DNA of 64,000 nt. Origin: Pseudoduganella flava. GTDB taxonomy: Bacteria > Pseudomonadota > Gammaproteobacteria > Burkholderiales > Burkholderiaceae_D. A model generated the notes under the pieces. It worked only from the letters and a program-made list of their open reading frames with translations. It ran no database searches and was not told where the DNA came from. The DNA lies in contig NZ_VLKW01000001.1 of the NCBI RefSeq assembly GCF_007830495.1, positions 868,001 to 932,000 of the forward strand. Reading direction: 5' to 3'. Positions 46,646-55,118 of this stretch are shown one piece after another. The stretch's first letter is position 1; each line of letters starts with the position of its first letter. A program made the translations under genes and the position numbers.

Positions 46646-47191
46646 ATGAAAAAACTGCTGCAACTGTGCTTCGTCGCCGCAATGGCTCTCGGCACCCACG
46701 CTGCCCACGCCGCGCTGATCGATCACAGCCAGACCGCCGATATGTCGGCCACGCTGAATGCCAGCGGCTCGTTCGCATTCAACCGTACATTGCTGACGGA
46801 TGCCCAAGCGCTGGGCGCCGACAAGAACTTCTTCTCCGACCGCTACGAGTTCACGCTGGACGTGCCGGTGCTGGCCGGCGGCATGATGACGTCGATCCGT
46901 TACACGAACGGCACGGGCCTGGAAATCACCGGCTTCAACCTGCGTCATGCGGACGGCACCTCGGTGTTCGAAGGCGACCTGGTCGATTCGGCCGACCAGA
47001 CCTGGATGTTCGGCGGCGAAGACGCGCTGACGTCGGGCCGTTACTTCCTGGAAGTGAACGGCTACGCGACGGCCGCAAACGCGAGCTACAGCGGCACGCT
47101 GGCGGTGGCCGCCGTGCCGGAACCGGGTTCGCTGGCGCTGATGCTGGCAGGCCTGGGCGTGCTGGGCGTCGTGGCACGCCGCCGCAAGTAA
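46646..47191 (+). CDS. PEP-CTERM protein, FxDxF type
   Basis: 181 residues with a signal peptide (VAAMALGTHAAHA), the FxDxF motif in NFFSDRYEFTL, a short beta-sandwich-like body and a C-terminal VPEP plus LALMLAGLGVLGVVA and RRRK. It is a predicted substrate of exosortase B. ATG 46646 is preferred to TTG 46640 because the AACAGGA site then has normal spacing. A strong terminator follows 19 bases after the stop. Confidence 0.92.
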   Translation: MKKLLQLCFVAAMALGTHAAHAALIDHSQTADMSATLNASGSFAFNRTLLTDAQALGADKNFFSDRYEFTLDVPVLAGGMMTSIRYTNGTGLEITGFNLRHADGTSVFEGDLVDSADQTWMFGGEDALTSGRYFLEVNGYATAANASYSGTLAVAAVPEPGSLALMLAGLGVLGVVARRRK

Positions 47192-47210
47192 CAGCGGCTT
47201 GCTATAATCA

Positions 47211-47241
47211 AAAACGGAAGCCGCCGGCTTCCGTTTTTTTT
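47211..47241 (+). terminator. Rho-independent terminator
   Basis: Stem AAAACGGAAGCC / GGCTTCCGTTTT with a GCC loop and eight Ts. A TATAAT hexamer lies just upstream (47203-47208) but is probably fortuitous. Confidence 0.93.
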
Positions 47242-47280
47242 CGTCCATCGTTTTTGTCATTGCTACGGGAGGTCAAGCTT

Positions 47281-48282
47281 TTGCGACCCGCCATCATCCT
47301 GTCGGCCTTGCTGGCCGCCGCCAGTGCCGCGCACGCGGCAACTCCACTGCAACCGTCCCAGTTGGGGCTCGTGATCAACGACGACGAGCCGAACAGCGTC
47401 GAGCTTGGCGAGTACTACCGCGCTGCGCGCGGCATTCCCGAAGCCAATATCGTGCACGTGCGGATCCCGAACAAGCCGCGCAAGCTCGGCGCCGAGCAGT
47501 TCGCGCGGCTGAAGGCGGAGATCGACGAGAAGCTGGGCCCGCAGGTGCAGGCCGTGTTGATGGTGTGGACGGCGCCGTACGCCGTCGAATGCAATGGCAT
47601 CACGGCCGCCTATACGCTGGGCTTCGATCCGACGCAATGCGCCAACACGTGCGCACCCGGCAAGCAAACCGCTTACTTCAACAGCGATACGGGGTTGCCG
47701 TGGACGGAGCGGCGCATGCGCTTGTCGATGCTGCTGCCCACCGAGTCCGTCGAGGAGGGCAAGGCGCTGATCGACCGCGGCAAGGCGGCGGGATTCCGGG
47801 TGCCGGCTGCCGGCGCGTACTATCTCGTGACCAGCGAGCAGGCTCGCAACAGCCGGGCGGAGTTCTTCCCGAAGTCGGGCGCCATCCCGCAGCGCAAGCT
47901 GACGATCCATACGCTGCGTGAGGACGTGCTGGAAGGAAAACGCGACGTGATGATCTACCAGACCGGCAAGGCGAAAGTGGACAAGCTCGAGACGCTGCAG
48001 TTCCTGCCGGGCGCGCTGGCCGACCACCTGACTTCGCTCGGCGGCGACTTGCTGGGCAATGGGCAGATGAGCAGCCTGCGCTGGCTGGAAGCGGGCGCGA
48101 CGGCAAGTTACGGCACCGTCAGCGAGCCGTGCAATTTCTGGCAGAAGTTCCCCAGTCCCGCGGTGCTGTTACGCCACTATCTGGGTGGTGCCAGCGCGAT
48201 CGAGGCTTACTGGCGCAGCGTCGCGTGGCCGGCGCAGGGCGTGTTCATCGGCGAGCCGCTGGCAGCCCCCTACAAACGCTGA
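47281..48282 (+). CDS. TIGR03790-type exported protein of unknown function
   Basis: 333 residues with a signal peptide (ILSALLAAASAAHA) and the family segments LGLVINDDEPNSVELGEYY, ARGIPEANIVHVRIP and LMVWTAPYAVECNGIT. Proteins of this family occur in bacteria with PEP-CTERM or similar surface systems and have no assigned activity; the opening resembles a peptidase-like fold only vaguely. Several cysteines (CNGIT, CANTC, EPCNFW) could form disulfides. The TTG at 47281 with GGGAGG seven bases upstream is the best start; the open frame extends far upstream through the PEP-CTERM gene and terminator, which is not coding. Confidence 0.82.
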   Translation: MRPAIILSALLAAASAAHAATPLQPSQLGLVINDDEPNSVELGEYYRAARGIPEANIVHVRIPNKPRKLGAEQFARLKAEIDEKLGPQVQAVLMVWTAPYAVECNGITAAYTLGFDPTQCANTCAPGKQTAYFNSDTGLPWTERRMRLSMLLPTESVEEGKALIDRGKAAGFRVPAAGAYYLVTSEQARNSRAEFFPKSGAIPQRKLTIHTLREDVLEGKRDVMIYQTGKAKVDKLETLQFLPGALADHLTSLGGDLLGNGQMSSLRWLEAGATASYGTVSEPCNFWQKFPSPAVLLRHYLGGASAIEAYWRSVAWPAQGVFIGEPLAAPYKR

Positions 48283-48317
48283 TCTTCGGCTGGGCGCGAT
48301 TCGGCTGAACGGACCCT

Positions 48318-49040
48318 TCAGCGACGGCGGCGCAGCAGGGCCAGCGCGCCCAGCCCGCCCACCAGCATCGCCCATGTCGACGGCTCGGGAACCGGCGCCG
48401 GCGTCAGCGTCGGACCGGTGGAGGCGCTGTCATCTGCCATGCGCCCGCCGGAGCGCGACGTCAGTGCGCCGCCCGTCGACACCGGCACCGTTGCGTCGGC
48501 GCCTTGCGGCGCGGCGATGAAACCGTATGCCTCTTTGGACAGCGTCGTCACGCGGCCACCTGGCGCGTCGGGGATGCCATACACCGGGCCGTCCCATGCG
48601 ACGTAGTCGACCGTTTCGCCGAACAGGTCCGTCGCACCGCGCGACTGGCCGAAGCCGACCGCTGCACGGCCCTCGCTGGTCGTCATGTCCACCGTGTAGA
48701 CGCGCTTGCCGTTGCGCAGCGCGTGTTCGTCGCGGTCGTCGCCGAAGCGGTGACGGCCCGGCTCCGCCTCATCCCGAGTGAAGCCACTGGACGGCGTCAC
48801 GCCCGCATTGCCGCGCGACGCGGTGAGGACAACACCATCGGCCAGGCGGCAGGCGCCGCGGCCATCCAGGTCCGCATCCTTGCGCTGCTGCCGTGCTTGA
48901 ACGCCATCTTCCTGGATCGCCTTGTCGCATGGGGAAGCCTGCTGTGCCTCCTGTTGCGACCCTTCCTGCGATGGTGCTGCGTAACCACTGGTAGCGAACG
49001 CGAAAGCGGCGATGAACGAAAGCGGGCGGAGAGTGGACAT
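48318..49040 (-). CDS. PEP-CTERM protein of unknown function
   Basis: 240 residues on the minus strand. A signal peptide (LSFIAAFAFATSGYA) precedes a Gln/Glu-rich stretch (SQEGSQQEAQQASPC), a body without a recognised domain and a C-terminal sorting signal VPEPSTWAMLVGGLGALALL followed by RRRR. A single pair of cysteines (ASPCDKA, RGACRL) near residues 38 and 63 could form a disulfide. It is a predicted XrtB substrate, convergent with the TIGR03790 gene. The ribosome site is weak. Confidence 0.85.
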   Translation of the reverse strand: MSTLRPLSFIAAFAFATSGYAAPSQEGSQQEAQQASPCDKAIQEDGVQARQQRKDADLDGRGACRLADGVVLTASRGNAGVTPSSGFTRDEAEPGRHRFGDDRDEHALRNGKRVYTVDMTTSEGRAAVGFGQSRGATDLFGETVDYVAWDGPVYGIPDAPGGRVTTLSKEAYGFIAAPQGADATVPVSTGGALTSRSGGRMADDSASTGPTLTPAPVPEPSTWAMLVGGLGALALLRRRR

Positions 49041-49248
49041 GGATTTCTAATCAGACATGTATGTGTACAGAGTGTAAATGTACCACGAACACGACAATTT
49101 CTGACGGGGAATTACAATTTTGGCAGCGCAGTTGTGTGTTTGCATCGCCGATTGAGCCGAACGGCTCAACGGGCTGTCATCACCGGGTCATATCGATTCG
49201 ATAATATGTGGTTAGCAACATTGGTTCATTTTGAATAACAGGGATACC
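49041..49248. promoter_or_regulatory. Divergent intergenic region with palindromes
   Basis: Contains the palindrome TTGAGCCG-AA-CGGCTCAA (49152-49169), a second one TATCGA-T-TCGATA (49191-49203), and an incomplete sigma-54-like sequence TGGCAGCGCAGTTGTG (49121-49136; GT instead of GC at -12). These lie between two divergent genes and are plausible operators. Confidence 0.4.
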
Positions 49249-52239
49249 ATGATCAAACACCCAACCCCGGGCCGCCCCACGCTGATCGCCGCCACCTTGG
49301 CGGCACTGCTGGCGGGCCTGTCCGCGCCCGCGCTGGCCGCGTCCGACGTCGTCATCAGCCAGGTCTATGGCGGCGGCGGCAACAGCGGCGCGACGCTGCG
49401 CTCCGACTTCATCGAGTTGTTCAACCGGGGGAACGTCCCTGTTACCCTGAACAACTGGAGCGTGCAATACACGAGCGTGGGCGGCGGCACGTGGCAGGTC
49501 ACGACCATCCCGAACGTCACGCTGCAACCGGGCCAGTACTACCTGATCCAGGAAGCCACTGGCAGCGGCGGCACGGTCGCCCTGACGCCGGACCGGACGG
49601 GCACGATTCCGATGTCGGGCAGCGGCGGCAAGGTCGCGCTGGTCAACACGACGACGGCACTCTCCGGTACCGCGCCAAACAGCGGCACGCTGGTCGACCT
49701 GGTGGGTTGGGGGGATGCCGGCTACTTCGAGGGCGCCGGCGCGGCTGGCGGCACGGGCAACACGACCGCCGCGCTGCGTCTTGAAGATGGCTGCACGGAC
49801 TCGGACAACAACAAGCTCGATTTTGAAATCAAGGCCCCCACGCCGCGCAACACCAGCGCGCCGCTGCGCGCCTGCAACGGGCCGGTCGAGAAACCGATCG
49901 TCGCGAAATGCCCGGCCAGCATCGGCATCGCGCAAGGGTATGCGGGCGGGCGCACGTTGACCGCGAGCGACGCGGACAGCGTCGTCAACGCGGCCAGCAT
50001 CACGGCCGGCGGCGTGCCCGGCATCGCGCTGGCCGGCTTCGCGCCGGCGGGCGGCGAGGGCGCCAGTGCGTCGGTACGGCTGGAGGTGGGCGCCGGCGTC
50101 CCGCTCGGCACCTACCCGGTTACCGTGCGATTCGCCAACGACGAGGCGCAGGAAACCAGCTGCAACGTGAACATCGTCGTGCAGACGCTGGCACCCGTGA
50201 CCCACACGATCCCGCAGATCCAGGGCAGCGGCGCCACGAGCCCGGACGTGAACACGGTGCAGACCACGGAAGGCATCGTCACGGCCAAGGTCGCCGGCGG
50301 CTTCTTCCTGCAGGACGCGAACGGCGACGGCGATCCCGCCACGTCGGACGGCCTGTTCGTCTATGACGCGGCGGCGGCCGACGGCGTCGCGGTCGGCCAG
50401 CGCGTGCGTGCGACCGGCAAGATCACCGAATACACGCCGGGCGGCGCGAACCGCTCGTACACCGAAATGCAGGACGTCACGTTCGCGCCGGCGCTGTCGT
50501 CCGGCCACAGCGTCGCGCCGACCAACATCACGCTGCCCAATACGCGCCTGGACCAGGTCGAAGCGATGCTGGTGCGCTTCACGAGCCCGCTGACGGTGAC
50601 GATGACGGATTACCTGGGCACGCGCGGCGAACTGTCGCTGTCGTCCGGCCGCCTGGAAACCCCGACGAATCGCTATGCGCCGCGCACCGCGGAGGCCAAC
50701 GCGCTGGCCGCCGCGAACGCGGCCAACCTGATCGTGCTGGACGACGGCCTGTTCAGTGCGCCGCCAGTGATTCCGTACATCGGCGAAGGCCAGACGGTGC
50801 GCGCGGGCGACCTCGTGCATGACCTGACGGGCGTCATCGATTTCGGCTCGCTCGGTGCCGGCGGTGCCGGCTTCAAGCTGCAGCCGACGGCTACCCCGGC
50901 GATCACGCGCGACAACCCGCGCGAAGACGCCCCGAGCCTGCCGGCCGGGAACGTCAAGGTCGCCAGCGCGAACGTGCTGAACTTCTTCACGACGTTCACC
51001 GACGGCACCACCGCGTTCGGCGAATCGAACCAGGGCTGCACTGTCGGCAGTTCCACGAGCCGGGGCAATTGCCGCGGTGCCGACAACCTGAACGAGTTCA
51101 CCCGCCAGCGCGCCAAGATCGTCGCCGAGCTGAAGGGAATCGATGCGGACGTGGTCGGCCTGATGGAGATCCAGAACAACGGCGACATCGCTGTCAGCCA
51201 CCTGGTCGACAGCCTGAACGCGGCGTACGGCTCGGCCGTCTACGCCGTCGTGCCGAAGCCCGTCGCAACAGGCACCGATGCGGTGCGGGTCGCGATGATT
51301 TACAAGCCGGGTACGCTGACCCTGGTCGGCGGTGCGCTGGCCGATGCCGATTCGATCAACAACCGTCCGCCGATGGCGCAGACCTTCCGCGCTGCCAACG
51401 GCGAGAAGTTCTCGCTGATCGTCAACCACCTGAAGTCTAAGGGCAGCTGCCCATCCGGCACGGGCAGTGACGCGGACAATGGCGATGGCCAGGGCTGCTG
51501 GAACGCGACCCGGGTGCGGCAGGCCCAGCGCCTCGTCAACACGTTCGTGCCGCAGGTGCAGGCGGCCGCTGGCGACAGCGACGTGCTGCTGGTCGGCGAC
51601 ATGAACTCGTACGGCATGGAAGATCCGATCGCCGCGATCACGGCGCAGGGCTTCGTCAACCAGCTCGAACGCTTCGTACGCCCGGTGACGCTGCCGTACT
51701 CTTACGTGTTCGGCCATGCGGCCGGCTACCTCGACCACGCGCTGGCCAGCGCGTCGCTGAGCCGCCAGGTGGCCGGGGCCGCCGAATGGCACGTCAATGC
51801 GGACGAGCCGGAAGTGATCGACTACAACACGGACGGCAAGCCGCAGGACCTGTACACGCCGCTGCCTTACCGCGCGTCGGACCACGACCCGGTCGTCGTC
51901 AGCCTGGCGCTGGCACCTTCCTACACGGACGTGACGGGCAGCGTGCAGATCACCGTCTCGGGCACGACCTACAACCGTGCCACGCAGCAGTTCACCGGCA
52001 CGATCAAGCTGGTGAACACGTCGGGTGCGGCGCTGACCGGTCCGCTGCAGGTGGTACTGCAAGGACTGACGTCCGGCGTCACGCTTGCAAACAGCGGCGG
52101 CAGCAAGGACGGCTCTCCTTATGTCACGCTCGCACAGGACCTGGCGCCCGGCGCCGCGGCGGTCGTTCCCGTCACGTTCAACAATCCGGCCAAGGTCAAC
52201 ATGAGCTACACGACCAAGGTTTACAGCGGCACTTTCTAA
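49249..52239 (+). CDS. ExeM/NucH-family extracellular endonuclease with lamin-tail domain
   Basis: 996 residues. A signal peptide (LAALLAGLSAPALAA) is followed by a lamin-tail domain (about residues 27-150, VVISQVYGGGGNSGATLRSD), a middle beta/OB-like region, and an endonuclease/exonuclease/phosphatase domain (about 568-885) with LMEIQNNGD, HLKSKG, LLVGDMNSYG and ASDHDPVVVSL carrying the catalytic Glu, Asn/Asp and His residues. ExeM-type nucleases are secreted and degrade extracellular DNA in biofilms. No PEP-CTERM tail or other anchor is seen; the last 100 residues are a beta-rich domain. ATG 49249 with AGGGAT is preferred over TTG 49231. The nearby type II-like system could secrete it (inference). 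Confidence 0.9.
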   Translation: MIKHPTPGRPTLIAATLAALLAGLSAPALAASDVVISQVYGGGGNSGATLRSDFIELFNRGNVPVTLNNWSVQYTSVGGGTWQVTTIPNVTLQPGQYYLIQEATGSGGTVALTPDRTGTIPMSGSGGKVALVNTTTALSGTAPNSGTLVDLVGWGDAGYFEGAGAAGGTGNTTAALRLEDGCTDSDNNKLDFEIKAPTPRNTSAPLRACNGPVEKPIVAKCPASIGIAQGYAGGRTLTASDADSVVNAASITAGGVPGIALAGFAPAGGEGASASVRLEVGAGVPLGTYPVTVRFANDEAQETSCNVNIVVQTLAPVTHTIPQIQGSGATSPDVNTVQTTEGIVTAKVAGGFFLQDANGDGDPATSDGLFVYDAAAADGVAVGQRVRATGKITEYTPGGANRSYTEMQDVTFAPALSSGHSVAPTNITLPNTRLDQVEAMLVRFTSPLTVTMTDYLGTRGELSLSSGRLETPTNRYAPRTAEANALAAANAANLIVLDDGLFSAPPVIPYIGEGQTVRAGDLVHDLTGVIDFGSLGAGGAGFKLQPTATPAITRDNPREDAPSLPAGNVKVASANVLNFFTTFTDGTTAFGESNQGCTVGSSTSRGNCRGADNLNEFTRQRAKIVAELKGIDADVVGLMEIQNNGDIAVSHLVDSLNAAYGSAVYAVVPKPVATGTDAVRVAMIYKPGTLTLVGGALADADSINNRPPMAQTFRAANGEKFSLIVNHLKSKGSCPSGTGSDADNGDGQGCWNATRVRQAQRLVNTFVPQVQAAAGDSDVLLVGDMNSYGMEDPIAAITAQGFVNQLERFVRPVTLPYSYVFGHAAGYLDHALASASLSRQVAGAAEWHVNADEPEVIDYNTDGKPQDLYTPLPYRASDHDPVVVSLALAPSYTDVTGSVQITVSGTTYNRATQQFTGTIKLVNTSGAALTGPLQVVLQGLTSGVTLANSGGSKDGSPYVTLAQDLAPGAAAVVPVTFNNPAKVNMSYTTKVYSGTF

Positions 52240-52254
52240 GTTAGGATCGGTACC

Positions 52255-52905
52255 ATGTTCGCACCCAAGTTCTCCCTGCGCAGCGCCATCGCCGCGCTTG
52301 CCCTGGCCCTCGCGGCCGGCCATGCCGCGGCCGACACGACGCTGGCCGTGTCGATCGACACGAGCGCCTTCGGCACCGACGGCTGGCTGGACTTCCAGTT
52401 CAACCCGGCCAGCAACGGCGCCGCGCTGCCGGCCACCGTCACGCTGACGAACTTCGTCGGCTTCGACGCGGCGGCCGATGTCGTCACCGCCGGCCAGGTC
52501 AGCGGCTCGCTGGCCGCCGGCTACGTGCTCGGCAACGGCGATTCGTGGAACGACCTGTTCCACGCCGTGCAGTACGGCGGCCGCGTGCTCAGCTTCAACG
52601 TCACGTTCTCCGGCGCCGGCGCGCCGGACGCCAGCTTGGCCACGTCCGTGTTCTCGGTGTCGGCCTACGCGGCGGACCAGACGACGCCGCTCGGCGCGTC
52701 GATGGACCCGAGCGCCGCACTGGCGTCGATCACGTGGACGCCGGCCGACGTGGCCGGCGGCGCCGGCACCGTGACGCCGGAGGTCTACTCGATCGCGGCC
52801 AGCGTGACGGCCGTGCCGGAACCGTCCTCGTGGATGATGCTGGGTATCGGCGCGATGCTCGTCGCCGGCGCCGCCCGCCGCAAGGCCGTTTCGCGCCTGG
52901 GCTGA
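52255..52905 (+). CDS. PEP-CTERM protein co-transcribed with the nuclease
   Basis: 216 residues: signal peptide (ALALALAAGHAAA), a beta-rich body opening TTLAVSIDTSAFGTDGWLDF with a following FQFNPAS, and a C-terminal VPEPSSWMMLGIGAMLVAG with basic AARRKAVSRLG. The GWLDFQFNP segment recurs in a group of PEP-CTERM proteins of unknown function. It starts 15 bases after the nuclease stop, so the two are probably made together; it might anchor the nuclease or act beside it in the matrix. A GC-rich terminator follows. Confidence 0.9.
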   Translation: MFAPKFSLRSAIAALALALAAGHAAADTTLAVSIDTSAFGTDGWLDFQFNPASNGAALPATVTLTNFVGFDAAADVVTAGQVSGSLAAGYVLGNGDSWNDLFHAVQYGGRVLSFNVTFSGAGAPDASLATSVFSVSAYAADQTTPLGASMDPSAALASITWTPADVAGGAGTVTPEVYSIAASVTAVPEPSSWMMLGIGAMLVAGAARRKAVSRLG

Positions 52906-52941
52906 CACGGCCCAGCGCGCCGATGCGCGCACGCCACACCG

Positions 52942-52975
52942 CGCCCGCCGCGTCCGCTGGACCGGCGGGCGTTTT
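52942..52975 (+). terminator. Rho-independent terminator
   Basis: Stem CGCCCGCCG / CGGCGGGCG with a 12-base loop followed by TTTT, 37 bases after the PEP-CTERM stop. Confidence 0.75.
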
Positions 52976-53093
52976 CGTTGGTGTGTCGCCAGATATAGTC
53001 GGACAAACTATCAATCGATAAGAAAAATCGTATTGGCCTGGACAGCCACGCTTCGTGCATAGTTAAATTTGCTTTTCAATTTGTCACGCGACC

Positions 53094-53762
53094 ATGGCTT
53101 CCCAGGTCCTCCTCATCGACAGCGATCCGTCCGTCCACCAGGTGCTGGGACATAACCTGCGCCAGGCGGGCCATGCCGTGTGCGGGACGCTTGATGCGGC
53201 CGGTGCGCTGGCATTGATCGACGCGGCGCCGCCGGACATCGTGCTGCTGGAATGGGACCTGCCGGACGAGTCGGGCCTGGCATTGATCCGGCGCCTGCGT
53301 GCCGTCGGCGCGACGGCCGAACTGCCGCTGATCATGATCGCCGCCCGCGCCGCCGAGCAGGACAAGGTGCTGGCGCTGGAGGCGGGGGCGGACGATTACC
53401 TGACCAAGCCTTTCGGCGTGCGCGAGGCGCTGGCGCGGGTGCATGCCGTGCTGCGGCGGCGCCGGCCCGCACCGGCCGCCGGCCTGCGCATCGATCCCGG
53501 CACGCAGCGCGTGATGGCGGGCACCCGGCACATCGCGCTGGGCCGCGTCGAATTCCGCCTGCTGAACTTCCTGATGCAGCATCCGCAGCGTGTGCATACG
53601 CGCTCGCAGCTGCTCGATCACGTGTGGGGCATCGATGCCTACCTCGACGAACGCACCGTCGACGCCCACGTGGGGCGGCTGCGCAGCGCGCTGCAGCCAT
53701 GCGGCTACGACGATCACATCGAGACGGTGCGTGGCAGCGGCTACCGCTTCGTTCCCGCTTGA
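53094..53762 (+). CDS. OmpR-type response regulator with degenerate receiver domain
   Basis: 222 residues. The receiver domain (1-115) aligns with PhoB-type proteins but the phospho-accepting Asp is Glu53 (VLLEWDLP), the acidic pair is D9-S10 (LLIDSDPS), and the conserved Thr is Ala83 (MIAARA); only Lys105 (YLTKPF) is kept. The C-terminal winged helix is intact (FRLLNFLMQHPQRVHTRSQL, DERTVDAHVGRLR, VRGSGYRF). Glu often mimics phospho-Asp, so it may bind DNA without a kinase. No histidine kinase is adjacent. The next gene starts after its stop with one base between, so it is expressed with EpsA and may control the exopolysaccharide or secretion genes. Confidence 0.9.
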   Translation: MASQVLLIDSDPSVHQVLGHNLRQAGHAVCGTLDAAGALALIDAAPPDIVLLEWDLPDESGLALIRRLRAVGATAELPLIMIAARAAEQDKVLALEAGADDYLTKPFGVREALARVHAVLRRRRPAPAAGLRIDPGTQRVMAGTRHIALGRVEFRLLNFLMQHPQRVHTRSQLLDHVWGIDAYLDERTVDAHVGRLRSALQPCGYDDHIETVRGSGYRFVPA

Positions 53763-53763
53763 G

Positions 53764-54489
53764 ATGGACGGGCTCGTCATCCTGACCCGGCAGGAGCAGG
53801 AGTACCTGCTGCATGCGATCGAGTCGAGCCTCGAGCTCGCCGAGTTGCGCGAGCTGTTCCTGTGGGCGCAGGGGCAGTTGCAAGCCGTGCTGCCGCACCG
53901 GATGCTCGTCTGCATGCAGTTGGGGCCGGATGGGGACGTGGTGCGTGCCGAGCTGCTGCACGCCGGCGCGCCGGCGCCGGCCCTGGCCGATGCGTTGTGC
54001 GCACGGAGCGAAGGGCTGGCACACGCGGTGCTGCGGCGCTGGCAGCGCGAAGGCGCGCTGCCGCTGGCGCTGTCCGCCGGTGCCGGTGCGGAGGAAGGCC
54101 GCCTGGCAGCGCTGGGCATCGGCAACCTGCTGGCGCACGGCAGCGGCCCGCTGCCCGGCGGCGCCACGTTCTTCATCGCCTGCGACATCCCCGCGGGGCC
54201 GGACAGCCGGCATGCCCATTTCCTGCGCCTGCTGCTGCCGCACCTGCATGTGGCGCTGCTGCGACTGGCGGCCGGGGTGCCGGTGCTGCGGGCGCTGTCG
54301 CCGCGCGAGGCGCAGGTACTGCGATGGTTGCGCGAAGGCAAGAACAACGAAGAAATCGGCCGTATCCTTGGCATCAGTCCGCTGACGGTGAAAAACCATT
54401 TGCGGCGGCTGTACCGTGCGCTCGGCGTCGGCAATCGCGCCCATGCGGTGGCCCGCAGCGCGGCGCTGCGCTGGCCCCTTGCAGGGTGA
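53764..54489 (+). CDS. epsA: LuxR-type regulator EpsA of XrtB loci
   Basis: 241 residues. The N-terminal 165 residues form a sensing-like domain without a known fold signature (TRQEQEYLLHAIESSLELAE). The C-terminal LuxR/FixJ helix-turn-helix reads LSPREAQVLRWLREGKNNEE, then IGRILGISPLTVKNHLRRL. EpsA-type regulators are a recognised accompaniment of exosortase B exopolysaccharide loci, where they are thought to control the eps operon. ATG 53764 begins one base after the response-regulator stop. The upstream continuation of the frame is inside that gene and is ignored. Confidence 0.86.
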   Translation: MDGLVILTRQEQEYLLHAIESSLELAELRELFLWAQGQLQAVLPHRMLVCMQLGPDGDVVRAELLHAGAPAPALADALCARSEGLAHAVLRRWQREGALPLALSAGAGAEEGRLAALGIGNLLAHGSGPLPGGATFFIACDIPAGPDSRHAHFLRLLLPHLHVALLRLAAGVPVLRALSPREAQVLRWLREGKNNEEIGRILGISPLTVKNHLRRLYRALGVGNRAHAVARSAALRWPLAG

Positions 54490-54652
54490 AACGAGCGTTG
54501 CAAATTGCTCAAGTAGCATGCCCGCTGTCAATCGAAAACTGAACAGTGCAAGGGCAGGCCGCCAGCGATGCAACGTCTCAAGAAAAAATTGTCTAAACCT
54601 TAAATGGCATGGTAGCCTTCACCGTCAATTCGGCAATCGGAGGTTGGTTCGG

Positions 54653-55102
54653 ATGCACGCGGTTAAGTGGTCAGTGAAGTGGTTCAGAGGATGTCGGCGC
54701 GAGCGTGGCTTCACGCTGCTCGAGCTGCTTGTGGTGATCGTCATCATCGGGCTGCTGGCGGCCTATGTCGGTCCCAAATATTTCTCCCAGCTGGGCAAGT
54801 CGGAAGTGACGGTGGCGAAGGCGCAGATCGAAGCCTTCGAGAAGTCGCTCGACACGTACCGGCTCGACGTGGGCCGTTATCCGACCACGGAAGAAGGCCT
54901 GGGCGCGCTGTTGACGGCGCCGGCCACGGCGGGCGCGAAATGGAACGGCCCCTACCTGAAGAAAGGCGTGCCGCCGGATCCATGGGGCCGCCCGTACCAG
55001 TACAAGGCGCCAGGCACGCGCGGCGACTACGAGATCACTTCCCTGGGCAAGGACGGCCAGCCGGGCGGTTCCGGCGACAACGCCGACATTACTTCGCAGT
55101 AA
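54653..55102 (+). CDS. gspG: Type II secretion major pseudopilin GspG
   Basis: 149 residues. The prepilin cleavage site RERG/FTLLELLVV with Glu5 is followed by a hydrophobic helix and the GspG body: RYPTTEEGLGALL, GPYLKKGVPPDPWGRPYQY and the calcium-loop end GDYEITSLGKDGQ. It is the main subunit of the pseudopilus. A GGAGG site precedes ATG 54653 and about 160 AT-richer bases upstream hold the likely operon promoter. The leader is long and basic (about 19 residues). A prepilin peptidase is not in the window. Confidence 0.94.
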   Translation: MHAVKWSVKWFRGCRRERGFTLLELLVVIVIIGLLAAYVGPKYFSQLGKSEVTVAKAQIEAFEKSLDTYRLDVGRYPTTEEGLGALLTAPATAGAKWNGPYLKKGVPPDPWGRPYQYKAPGTRGDYEITSLGKDGQPGGSGDNADITSQ

Positions 55103-55118
55103 CCGCAGCCGCATTCCC

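Noticed and set aside
47203..47208. TATAAT as a promoter for the TIGR03790 gene
   Set aside because: A transcript from it would start at the strong terminator at 47211-47241, and no -35 element is properly spaced.
46501..47280. N-terminal extension of the TIGR03790 frame
   Set aside because: The open frame runs through the second PEP-CTERM gene and its terminator; the signal peptide and ribosome site place the start at 47281.
49180..52932. A 1250-codon open frame on the minus strand
   Set aside because: It is the mirror of the nuclease and PEP-CTERM genes, made possible by high GC at third positions. It is Arg/Ala/His-rich, with no domain and no ribosome site.
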